Of a stretch of 64,000 bases of DNA, positions 46,751-57,480 are shown piece by piece. Source of the DNA: Euwallacea fornicatus (Eukaryota > Arthropoda > Insecta > Coleoptera > Curculionidae); the NCBI RefSeq assembly GCF_040115645.1, contig NC_089556.1, positions 1,550,001 through 1,614,000 of the forward strand. Reading direction: 5' to 3'. The position numbers and the translations under genes were made by a program. Each line of letters begins with the position of its first letter. Within the stretch, counting starts at the first letter, position 1. The notes beneath the pieces were generated by a model. The model saw only the letters and a program-made list of their open reading frames with translations, ran no database searches and was not told the origin of the DNA.

Positions 46751-49700
46751 TGTACCAAATTAATAAATCACGAATTTGAATTAAATTGGATAACCATCAC
46801 CTTTTAATTTGAAAATTTGCACAATTTTAAACGGGACTGTCACAGCTGGTTAAATCAAGTTTGAACAACAAAACGTGCTTCAATTTATCGATAAAAAACT
46901 TCAAAGTACAAATATAATTTGTTTTTATACGTTTCGTGCGGCGCAAAAATTTTTAAGACAATATTTTCAAAAATCCCGTAATCGTTTCGACCAGTGTATC
47001 AATGGTTCTGACCAGGAGTCATTAAATCCTTTAAACCAGCTTTATAGCGAGAATGCTTCATGATTCGACCTTAACCCTCAAAACACCGAACGTTGGACCA
47101 TAAAGTATTACATATTATCTAATAAATTTCACGTGAAATCGATATCTTAAGTAGGTACCGATACAAGCCTTAAACGACATGATGTCAGTGACTTAAATCC
47201 GAAAACCGCCTATCCGAGTCGAGCGTGAAAAAACTTTCTTCCGTGGTTTATTTACCACGAATTACAATGATTTGTTGGTAGTCTGGGCAATTATTTATTA
47301 TTTCCTATGGTAATAATGGTCTTTGAACTGGGGCCATGATGACAACGACCGATGAAATCCGAATTAAGGAAAGTGGCGGCCGTTTGGTTTGTAATGGTGA
47401 CGAATACAAAATGAATAATGAAAGTTATAAGTGTTAGATAAAAATGAAATTATCTGGGAAAGTGGTCAGATTGGTTAGATGCAACAGTTGTTGGGTGATT
47501 TAAAGTGGAAGATATAAGGGAATGAGTGAAGTGCCTGCTGTGTCAATTTAAATAAAACACCTTCTATACAGGGTCTAACACGTCATCATCGAGATAGTAT
47601 ATCAGGCGGCGATTTCCATTTTTCGCAATCGCGCTCGCTCAAGCGTGCCAAAGTCCGGCAAATGACATATTTCCAATCACCGATTTGATGAATTGAGAAT
47701 TATCGGAAAAAATTTCAATTTTAAAGAAAGAGACGATCGTTATTGCGATATCTCTGGATAATTTCATTACAAATTTATGTTCGTTTTGACTCTCCACAAT
47801 CTGGATGAAATCGCTAACCGTTGTTCACCATTTTGTCAACAATATAAAACAGTGACAAGTTTGCCATTTTTCATTAAATTTCAATTATCTCAATCACTGC
47901 AGCATGTCGCTGACCTGTCTCATACTGCAAAATTGATTTGATACCCTAATAAGGACAATAATAATTGATCAAATTTGAATAATTGCTCATTAAGTGAACG
48001 TAATGAGGGTGTAGCATTTTCAGCTCTGCCGAAAGGAAATCAGGTCTCCACTAATTAACAAATTTTAATAGGGAAACAAATTTGCCAATGCTCATATTTA
48101 TTTTAATTGGGCTTTATTAACTTGCCTAAACTCGAGGAAATAATACCATTGACAGTTCGTATATATCAATTAAATGAGTTTTCATGCCGCAATATGCAAG
48201 TTTATATTAACCAGGCACGTTTCCTTGTGCTTGACGACTTAGAAATTCACGGCGGAAGTATCTCCATACTATTACATATTATATTGAAACAACAATAATT
48301 ATTGTACCGTTGTATTAATGAATTATTCTTAATTCTATACAGCAGGTATTTAGTTTACTTAATAACTTTATTTAGAGAGCGTAGAAACCGGGCAAAACTA
48401 TACACAATCCCTCTGCGAAGATATTAATCTTGTTCCGTTACAAATCGGTTTCTTTGCCATTGGCCGAATATCTGTTTTCGATCTAAAAGTTGTTAACATT
48501 TTTCATCGTTTTTAATTAGCAACAGGTCTTTGGTATCGACGAAACAAGGTCACTGGACCTCGGAGTATTGAATAGCGGCTGCATCTTGTTTGTTATGTAA
48601 CTTTCCTTTCGATGTTTATTGGTACCAGATTTGTGCTATTAGGCTAAAGGTCATTTTAGGTTTTTAAAAGTCAATGAGGACGCTTCATGTCCATTTACAC
48701 ATTTTTAATCAGGAAAGAAATGAAAATGCCTAAAGGATTGAAGAAAACGTTGACCCAAAATAGGTGCGAAGAAGGGCCAATTGTCTGCCGCTCGAATTAA
48801 CACCTCTTACTATTACCGAGATCTGTGTGCGGACGCCAGTCGTAAAATTCTTAAATTCTGGAACTAAAAATGTATATCGGCAACGCCGCTCTGCGCAGCC
48901 CATCATTCTCTTCGGACAAGGGCTGGCAACCCCCCATTTGCTACCTACATGTATTCACACATCGCTGCCATTTGCCGAGGGCTAATTTCCTGATTTGAAA
49001 TCAGCCCTTCTAAGATAACAGGACACCATATTGGTACTGGTAACATATAACTTCCTCATTAACATCTCTTTCGAACTGGGAGTACGTGTTCAATAATTTC
49101 AATGACGATAATTGACTGGTCGTACCGTATTTCTGAATGGTACTCTAGAGAGATGATCGTTCGGGATGGGTTTACTGTCAAGGGAAAACGAGGACTTTAC
49201 CAATCCGCTATTTCGATCTCATGTCACATGTTCACATATCGAATTTAAAAAAAAACAATCGGCCAATATTAATAGTCTCATTTTAAGGAGGTCACTGGTG
49301 TGCGTTATTTAGCTGCGCGAATGCCGTGTAGTGTCAGGGAGATTTCGCATACTTTCAAGTTTAGTTAAGGGTGAAATTTCGATTGTGCCATCAAATTTAA
49401 TAGTCATAGAATCCAGGGTATTGAAATTCTATTTTCGTGAGTCTATGGAGATTATATTAGCACCAAAACCCTCCATGTGCTACCAAGCACGACGTATTCA
49501 GCTAAATTCGCCAAATCCCTCGCAGTATATGTGTAGGTATAATTCGTATCTTTATGGTGTGCATAATGTTTCCCTTGGTATTTACCTAGTTAAATGTGCC
49601 TCAATCGACAGCTCGGATTTTTAACTTTATCGTATTTACTGAAAAATGTAAACATAGGTTTTCACTGTCTCAATCATACACGACTTGGATCGGGACAGTT

Positions 49701-50139
49701 TGCACGGACCAAGGAAAGCAATCAATGAGATTAACAGTAAATTGCCAATCTATGATTATTTTCGAAGAAAGCGGAATAATAGTTATTACTGGACCCAAAA
49801 AGCCTTTCAATAATTCAATTGATATTAAAATGATCTAATATCGAATTTTTTGAGTCAGAAAAAACCAGCTATGTAGTTGAAAATCAATGATCTGTATCGA
49901 CTGTACTTATTTCGGTGCGAAATCGATTTTGTTTGGCCTACTGAATTTAATACAATAGTTAAAAAATTCAACGAACGCTCAATGAAAATGGGGCGTCCTT
50001 AGGGGGCTTCCAATTAGCAAAGTTACGTAACTTCCACGTTCTCTCGTCGCAGCGATAACCGAAAAATAGTAATCAGACTCACTTAATGCACGTGTCGTCG
50101 ATTTTTACAATTTTAACATGAAACAGTCAGTACGCTGTG
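46751..50139. other. Non-coding DNA without a recognised gene
   Basis: A TACAGGGTCTAACACG motif at 47569 is another possible transposon end without a partner. The stretch 47600-47660 is locally GC-rich. Open frames at 48764-48985 and 49331-49838 carry no known motif. Confidence 0.4.
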
Positions 50140-50460
50140 TAACAGCACCCAGTCAGTTGTGGATTAAATATCTCGAAAACAGCTACTTCTTTCCGTGCAA
50201 TTTGTGCGGGGTTTGACGTACTCTATATCTATCTGTGTTATTAGCAAAGCAACGGAGGAGTCCCTGCACACATGTGATAATAATAGCGTCGGACGAATTT
50301 TAGTTCTCTGCGTTGGGCTCCACTTCAACCGATCGTACCGAGTGGGTACCAGAGTAGGTACCCGTTGTCCGGAAGTTGCCGAAATCGTGATAATCGGAGA
50401 AAAATTACTGTGTTCGTGTGAGGTCCCGGAGTGAACGACACTAGTGATATTTAGTGATGT
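50140..50460 (+). promoter_or_regulatory. Possible promoter and non-coding first exon
   Basis: CCCAGTCAGTTGTGG near 50150 resembles an arthropod initiator. About 250 bases richer in CG dinucleotides than the surroundings follow, with several potential donors (for example GTGTGAG). It could feed the long NOSTRIN exon at 55.2 kb. This is a weak inference. Confidence 0.2.
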
Positions 50461-51339
50461 GAAAAAAAATATTGATCGAGGTTCATTATTCAGCGCACCT
50501 AACTTAGAGATAGAGCTATAAGGGTACCATTTTGAACATGATGTAATTGAGCAGAATAGAACAAATACAGTTGGAGGAAAGTCGTAAAAGTGCTACTAAA
50601 AATAACTTGTTATTTTTGTTATTCGGTATTTCGTTAAACGAGTAATGGTAATTTCCAATGAAGTCCCGTTTCTGGCTCGATCGCACCCTTTTGCATCTTA
50701 TCTTCAGTATTACAATGTTGTCATAATGGTGCCAAACTACTACGTATACTACAACAAAACTGTAGTCACTTGCCAGTTGACTCTAGCAGGTCTGTTCCAT
50801 TTAGTGCTTTTCCATTTCTCTAAAGACCCCTTTGAAACACAAGCCCCGGCATATAGATATATTTACCATCCTAACGGCAAGATCAGCTGCTGCATCATCT
50901 GCGAAACATCACAATATAAACCTTGACACAACCCCCATAATCTACCTACATATACCAGATGTAAGGTGGGTGAAAAGACCCATAGGATTTGTGTCAGCAC
51001 AATTTTGTGCATGGACGTAAACGACGAGGGCACTAAAATTCTGGTGCCACTGAGAAAGAAAAATCGCTTGATTCAGTATTTGGGATGCCAAAACACAACT
51101 TTTTTCGTATAGAACACCTTGTATATGAAGATTTTTTAAAATTTGCTGCTTATTAAGAAAAATTTGTTTATAGAAATCTTCAAATCTATTTTTCTTAATT
51201 GAAAAATCCCAGCACGCTTTCAATGTTTTTAAATTATGTTTATATATAATTTTCTAGAACTGCATTTGCGAACACAAAAGACTTACTTATCGTATGTTGC
51301 GAAAAGCGACTTTTGAAAAAATGTAATTTTCAAAATAGG

Positions 51340-51720
51340 CAGTCCGCACCAACGAACTTTCTACTCAAAAATCGTTCAAGTGTTACATGTAAATAGTAAA
51401 ATTTGCAATATAATTGGTGAAGAAACCCTAGCGTAGTTGAGCCACATTTTTAACACTCAAAAAAGCATTTTTATGCCACGTTTTGCAAGAAGAATTTTTT
51501 AAAAATTTATGGCCTCAAAGGTGGGTCTTTTGCACCAATAAAATTTGTACTCAATAATGTCTCAAGTGTGGTGATTATTATAGTAAAATTTCTAAGTTAA
51601 TTGGTAAAGAAACAGTGGCGTAATGGGTTTCAGGACACACCCACATATAGTTGACAAACCTCGCAAAAACCAATAGGTTTTTCCTATAGCCATATTTATG
51701 GTTTTTTAAGCAATTTGGGT
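51340..51720 (+). repeat. Diverged tandem repeat, two units of about 186 bases
   Basis: GCACCAACGAACTTTCTACT near 51346 is matched about 186 bases later by GCACCAATAAAATTTGTACT. Later parts also align: TTCAAGTGTTACATG with CTCAAGTGTGGTGAT, and AATTGGTGAAGAAACC with AATTGGTAAAGAAACA. The units are well diverged and contain no gene. A diverged satellite or a transposon interior are both possible. Confidence 0.5.
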
Positions 51721-51777
51721 TATGTGAAATAATGATCTCATAATGGAGTCAACATTTTCTAGTAGACCACTCTACAT

Positions 51778-52876
51778 ACAGGGTGTTGCAAATTAGTAGG
51801 CGAACCCGCTAATCACGAATTCCTTGAGCAAAAATAGGCGTTCCTTATGCGACTTTTTTGGCGCTTTATACTGGTTATATAGTGTTAAATTTTAAAAAAA
51901 TTAATAACTTCGGTGTTTCTTGGCATATTTTCATAATATTTTACTGTGAAGCACAGTTCGATGCGGCACACTTTTCCCGTAATTTAAGTAAAAAATTTTG
52001 AAATCAAAGCGGGGAAAATGGGGGGTCACGGACACCTTTCCCCTAATTTTTTTCTGCGTTCGCGGATGGCGAAGGTGCCTAATTTTCGAGACTAAATGTT
52101 CCTTCACCGTAACTTTTTATTCTTGTGAAATGTCGATTTACCTCTAGAAGATATTTTAGCATGCTGCCTCTCATCGCATGGTGCCCATTTTTCTTTCGCG
52201 TCCGGAAAGTATTACTAAGAACACGATGCACTGTCGCATGACCATCTTAAACATCATGTTATGAGCGAAACAGATTTTTTCCTCATGCATTCCTTCTAGA
52301 TTTGATTGAATTTGATGTGAATCGAGTCGTTTCAGCGGACGAATGGCGATTTTGGAACGTTAAAGGTAAATAATAATGATACAACTGAGTGGAACGAATG
52401 AATCGAAGCCAAGTTCTCAGTGTGATTGCCCTCTTCTCGAACGAGTGCCTGAGCCCTTGTTTAATGTGTTGAGAGGCAACAAGCCGGAATATCCTCTGAA
52501 GTAAGCATTAAGTCGAAATGTTACAACAATAAAAAAAATCAAGATAAGGCGCATTTAGCTTGAAAAATTGAATCGCCATCGGCATGCGGAAAAAAAAGGC
52601 TGTGAGAGGGGGAAGGGGGGGGTCCTTGACCCCCCCCCATTTTTTCCGCTCCGGTTTCAAATTCGTTTGCCCCGAGTGTAGAAAAAGTGCGCCCCATCGA
52701 ATTGTTCGTCGGGCCCGAGGCACCGAAGCTGTTAACAAAGTTATTTTTTAACAACTTCAGCGCTTCATGGTGAGTGTAATAGCGCCAAAGAAAGAAGCAG
52801 CACAAGGAACGTCCTGTTATTTTCGCTCAATGAAGCTGCGGTTAGCGGATCGGCCTGCTAATTTGCAACACCCTGT
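51778..52876. mobile_element. DNA transposon relic with near-perfect terminal inverted repeats
   Basis: The left end ACAGGGTGTTGCAAATTAG is repeated exactly, inverted, at the right end. The match continues outward to about 37 bases with a few differences (left GTAGGCGAACCCGCTAA, right inverted CAGGCCGATCCGCTAA). ACAT flanks both sides (51774-51777 and 52877-52880), so the target duplication may be four bases, or TA if the element starts at CAGGG. The 1.1-kb interior has no transposase that I can read and includes a G/C homopolymer run near 52610-52640. It is probably non-autonomous. Confidence 0.8.
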
Positions 52877-53640
52877 ACATCGCGATTTTTCCGATTTGTT
52901 GCACTCGTTAACGTTTCGTCTGGTAATTTATGTTATTGACTTAATCTATCTACTACCCATCCCCATCGCACCTGCTGTGTGTTTGTATGTTTTCAATTTA
53001 AAATCAATGGAACTAATCCCTAGATAATCAATCATGTAAAAGTAGGTAAATACCTGATAGAAGTCAACGTTCTCTGAACAATAGATCGTCTCGTGATGGG
53101 TGGCAGGGTGGGCAATGAAAGAATTGCGTAATATCCCTTTTATTTTCATTGAATTGTGTACGGCAAGAAGGTCGCGAAAAATAGTTTTATTCGACACAAA
53201 TCGAGTGCTCCAAATTTCGTTTCGTCTTGGTACGACCACCGAGTAACCTCCTTGTGGGACTTACATGTTGCTAAATATTTGCCCGGAGAATTAATGGGAC
53301 GAAAATTTATATTTACACGAAATAAACATTACGGTGCACAGTTAGTAAACCTTGAACGAGAACATCTCATTATAGTCCCTTTCAACGAGCTTAAAATCAG
53401 TTTCTGACTACGTTTTTAAAGCTAATCAAGACAAAAACGTGTTTAATTGTGGCGTATAGTGCGTTCTAATATTTCTTCACCGTTAGAGAGGCACAAACGC
53501 GTGCTCTTTTAGATATTTTTAGGTGCCTATGCAGTGCTAAATAAAAACTTTCGGTGACTCGAATTAAACCAGACCGAAGATAAACAGTTGGAGACTTACA
53601 TAATACGGAAAAGAAAACACTCAGTATCAGAATTTGAGGC
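52877..53640. other. Non-coding DNA without a recognised gene
   Basis: Open stretches at 52946-53239 (-) and 53156-53407 (+) overlap on opposite strands, and neither shows a motif. Confidence 0.4.
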
Positions 53641-53960
53641 CTATCAAGACCGATCCCTGCACATTGAGTTCAGATTAGTTCAGGTTTGGCGTCAAGGCTT
53701 TGGAGAAACGCACGACGTCGAATGCGCACCCAATTCGTCACGTTTTACTTACATTTGAGTCTATAATGTGTTGTAGAACTGAAATATTAGAATTCATAAA
53801 TCGCTCGACTTAAGGGTTGTTCTGGCTTCACCGTGATAACATGTCAGAAGAAATACCGGCGCCGCTTGTAAACGTTGATATCGACCGTGCCCTTCGAAGG
53901 GTTAATGTGTTAAATGCAAAAACCTTTTAAGATTTAAATCATTCAGACTAAAATCCCGGA

Positions 53961-54000
53961 TTCGCGGGAACCAACTAGTCAGCCTTACGATTGGCCAATC
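53961..54000. promoter_or_regulatory. E2F-like site and palindromic CCAAT pair
   Basis: TTCGCGGGAA at 53961-53970 is the complement of TTCCCGCGAA, an E2F consensus form. Eighteen bases on, GATTGGCCAATC at 53989-54000 is a perfect palindrome made of two CCAAT boxes. The combination suggests a promoter or enhancer, perhaps for the long NOSTRIN exon 1.2 kb downstream. No transcript start is evident. Confidence 0.3.
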
Positions 54001-54423
54001 ACAGCAAAGAAGGCAGATATCAAACCTTGCTCATTTTCCCCTCCAGAGTTTTCCCAAGACGGAAATAGTGTGGGGATTGAGCCGAAAGGTCCACGTTTTC
54101 CTCCCAATTCAGCCTCAAACTTGTTTTCGTGTCCAAGGTACACATAAGAAGTAGTCCCTTTGATCTCAACCCCAACGTTAACAGTAGTTTATTTCTTCGG
54201 TGATCATGCTGATTTCCGTGGTGATATCCACGTACAAAATAATACCTGGTGTCAGAAGACCTGTGCTGAACACTCCAACACTAAGTGCTGAAGATGGGAA
54301 AAAATTATCATTCTGAGTCACTCCCTTTAGAAGGCACAAAATCTTAAATATTCGTTGAAGATTTTTATCCTCTTCCCGAAGACCCAAAACCGTTGCGCAA
54401 CGTTTCCAGATTAACGACTCCAT
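54001..54423 (-). other. Two overlapping protein-like minus-strand frames, unrecognised
   Basis: The frame 54423-54178 begins MESLIWKRCATVLGLREED. A second frame in the next phase continues downward from about 54185 with VEIKGTTSYVYLGHENKF and GGKRGPFGSIPTLFPSWE. The change of frame at the stop looks like one decayed coding sequence. I do not recognise the family; a retroelement fragment is the likeliest origin. Confidence 0.3.
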
Positions 54424-55235
54424 TATTCACCCAGTAGCAAAGAAATCCGTAATCATTGACTCAGTACTGCCCGAGTCGTTGCGAGACCTAAACCAATGAC
54501 TGCCCTAGAATCCACCAAGCCCCCATTATTGCTTCTCAGTTACTTATTGATTCGTCTCAGTATGATTAGAAGCGAAATAAAGTTTCCTAGCTACAATTTC
54601 CCTATTGACTGATGGACACAAATACCGAACATTAAATAGCTCCATTATCATCCGTGCTATTGATAATTATGCCTCATGTGATGACCTTCAATTTTCAATA
54701 CATTTACCTGACGCTGTACGCGCACAGAACAAATTAAACTTCTATAGCCCGTTATGGTGTATCATACACGTACAGGGGTACACGAAAACATGCCTTAAGT
54801 GCTTATAGAAACCAATTTTTAGCACCTGAGGGCCGAGTTATGAAGGCGTTGTTAACATTAACACTAAGCTAGCTGCCTTAGAAACTAAGGATTTGGCCGT
54901 ACATTTCAAAGAATCTAGAAAAAAAATCTTAAAGTTAAAGTTAACAGTGGATTGATAATTTGGTCCCGAATCTATCAAGACAAGCGTGAGTAAACTCTTC
55001 TAGTTACGCTGGGGCCATAACAACCAGCATGGAGCTGTGGCAGTTCTGCGTGTAGAAAATCAGATATCAACCCGTCCCGGTATGTCTGCCCAATGTAATG
55101 GAACGACAATTAGGCTGGTTTTTTCATTACATTCGAACTTTAGTTTCTAACATGTTTTTAACCAGTAGTATACCTACGTAGTTCGATGGCACCATTGGCA
55201 TAACATTCAGCAAATGATGAAACTGTGAGGTGATA
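54424..55235. other. Non-coding DNA upstream of the long NOSTRIN exon
   Basis: No gene seen. A possible acceptor, CATTCAG at 55204-55210, lies 25 bases before the ATG. The coding exon may therefore be preceded by an untranslated exon further upstream. Confidence 0.35.
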
Positions 55236-56678
55236 ATGAAGAAATTCTGTAACAAAATCGCTAAAAAAGACTGGAGAGTGACCATACCCAATATAAACTC
55301 CTCGATATTTCGCCGATCCCCCAACTGCGACGAAGACAAAACCTCAAAGAGATCTTCAGGCTTCTATGATTTCCACGAGGCCCAGGTGGAGTTCGATAAA
55401 GGGCGCAGCCTCCCCAATAGCATTTACGTGGAGAGCGATTCCTCTTCTACATCCTCCGACACCGGAAACGAAGATCAGGAGTTCGTGGACGCCCAAGACA
55501 AAACTCCCAACCGAGAAATTTACATGGATATGGAGGAACTGAAAAACATTGACAAAAACAATAGCAAATTTGAATATGATGTGCCAAAGATAAGTTTTAA
55601 GTTCACCCAAAAGCAGGAAAATATATATGAAAATGAGGCAAATCTCAGTGACGAACCGGTTTTGTTGAAGCACACAAGAAGAAGTGAGATCCAGATTGTC
55701 TTGGAGCAGCCAAACGAGAGTAAGGACGACACTTTGAAAGATGAGGACATTGAGGAGGCTCTAGAAGAGTTGGATAATGCTTCGATTAAAAGCAGCCAAT
55801 CAGAGAAGCTTGTATCTCAATGTGAAGAGAAAGTAAGTGCTGTTACCATCAGAACTTTAACTAAAAGCGGCAGTGACCCTAATATAGCTGTTCGTTCAGA
55901 GGAAGACGAAAGCTTCTATAAAGTCCCCAGAAATTTGAACCCTCACCACCGCCTCTCTCAATCGTTGAGCGACTTCGATCTTGAGAACATGAACTTAGAG
56001 ATCCTCCCCAACTCCTCAAATCATTCCAGCATTGAGCACATTTCTTGCAGCCAAGTTGACATAGCCAGAAAGAAACTAGCTGAATACAACATGCGTAATT
56101 CTAGTCCTAACTTCTCTGAGAAGATGGACTATTGTCAGGCTCGAAGCAAACTTCCAGTGAGATTTAGAAGGACTACGCTGCTGAAACGACCCAGGAGAGC
56201 TCTGGATTCCTGGAACAACTTCAAGAGCAAGATGAGTAATATGATCACAGAACAAGCCGCTCACCAGAGAGTTGGCGCATTCGTTGATAGAGACAAAGTT
56301 GCAATGAACATTGAGGAAATGTATAAAAATTCGAAGACGAAATGCAAGAAAGTGTTGCAGAATACTGGGAAAATCATTTCCACGAAGTTGAATCAGGGGA
56401 GGAGGAAGAGTGAGACCCCTGAGAGGGATATTGTGAAGAATAATAGCAAAAGTTCCCTGACGAAGCATTGGAAACTGAAAGCTAGTGATATCGAGTATAA
56501 GTTCAATATGAATGGGAATGAAGAGGGGCATGATGTTAGTGATAAAGTGAGTGATAGTGACTGCTCCCCGATGAGTAAATTTGGGAGTGAGTTCAGTGAC
56601 GATAAGAGTAAGGAGGAGGAGTTTGATTTTTCCACTATTAAGAGCACGTTTAAAAAGAAGCTGGCCTATGTTTCTGAG
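55236..56678 (+). CDS. Candidate alternative long first exon of NOSTRIN; disordered protein region
   Basis: A single 481-codon frame runs from ATG at 55236 (in-frame TGA 18 bases upstream) to a GAG|GTAAAG donor in phase 0. Read through, it stops four codons later. The codon quality is that of a real gene, and it is by far the longest frame of the right half. The protein is hydrophilic and mostly disordered. It begins MKKFCNKIAKKDWRV, has an acidic Ser-rich first half (VESDSSSTSSDTGNEDQEF), and then a basic section with LPVRFRRTTLLKRPRRALDS. It ends DFSTIKSTFKKKLAYVSE. I know no domain in it. The phase allows direct splicing to the F-BAR exon at 60417. The alternative is an independent single-exon gene; no polyadenylation hexamer follows closely, which argues mildly against that. 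Confidence 0.6.
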
Positions 56679-56699
56679 GTAAAGTTTTAATTAATTTAT

Positions 56700-57039
56700 T
56701 CTAAAGTTAATATTAGGGCATTTTGGTCGTTTGAGTGTATATTTGAAGTTTTGGGAATTCTGTAGATTTTGCAAATTTGAGAGTCACAACGGATACCCAG
56801 CAAATTGACATCTTAAATAAATTGCCATTTAATCCAATTTTTCTATGAATTCCGAGATATCGATGGTAAATCTGGGGTAATATGACGCATCTAGTATACG
56901 GAGTGTTCAAAACATGGATGGAACGTTGAAATGTTACTAAATCCCATAAGAGAGATTTTTTTGTAACATATGATGACATAAATGCCTTAACAAGCACTGA
57001 CCCGAGATCGTTGATGTTATTGGTGTTGCTCGACTTCGA
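56700..57039. other. Non-coding DNA
   Basis: Contains TATACGGAGTGTTC near 56896, a degenerate copy of the recurrent transposon-end motif. No gene. Confidence 0.4.
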
Positions 57040-57480
57040 AACACCCAATAAACGCCCTTCCTGGTCTTCACCCCCGTTTCCATTCTGGGAGTCTGTCAGG
57101 CATTACTTCGGATGGGGGAGTGGTATACAAATATATCTTTCCATTTCTCAGGATCTCTGTCGGTGTTTGCGAACCCACTCGTCATCCATCTTTATCTTCA
57201 TCGCCGCCCCCAGGCACCATTCAATTGCATCCCAGTGTCTCTTTGATTTTAATAGGAGTTTCGCGCAAGTCTCCGGGTTAAGTTCGTCCAGGCAGGTGGT
57301 CCTGAATTCTTTTTTCAGACCACCAAATTTCGACGTCCCAATAGCGTGTGTTCCGGGTCATCCGGTTTCCCACAGAAGCAACACTTGTCAGTCCCCGGAC
57401 ATACGGATTATCTTCGAGTCCAGACAGAAAACTTCATGCCCGTGGGTGCCCGGCTTAGGTGCCACGAAAGGATCTACTAA
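57040..57480 (-). mobile_element. 3' fragment of an R1-like non-LTR retrotransposon
   Basis: The minus strand reads CCFCGKPDDPEHTLLG, the C-terminal Cys/His finger of the R1/I group. After one frameshift it continues open with TTCLDELNPETCAKLLLKSK and HWDAIEWCLGAAMKIKMDD, ending at a TGA after KHRQRS. This is the usual tail of such ORF2 proteins. The 5' part is missing beyond about 57480, as expected for incomplete reverse transcription. The block is GC-rich compared with its flanks. Confidence 0.7.

Noticed and set aside
45466..46860. Terminal inverted repeats for the Tc1 relic
   Set aside because: I compared both flanks and found only direct AT-rich similarity (TTTAATTTGAAA), not an inverted pair.
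50990..51125. Segment sharing GGTGCCACT and an ACACCTTGTATA end with the NOSTRIN intron near 63524-63590
   Set aside because: The shared words are short and the order is uncertain; not enough to call one element.
55356..56647. Several minus-strand frames opposite the long NOSTRIN exon
   Set aside because: The + strand frame is continuous over 481 codons with a donor; the antisense ones are fragments with Leu/Ser-rich composition expected from complementing Glu/Lys/Ser codons.
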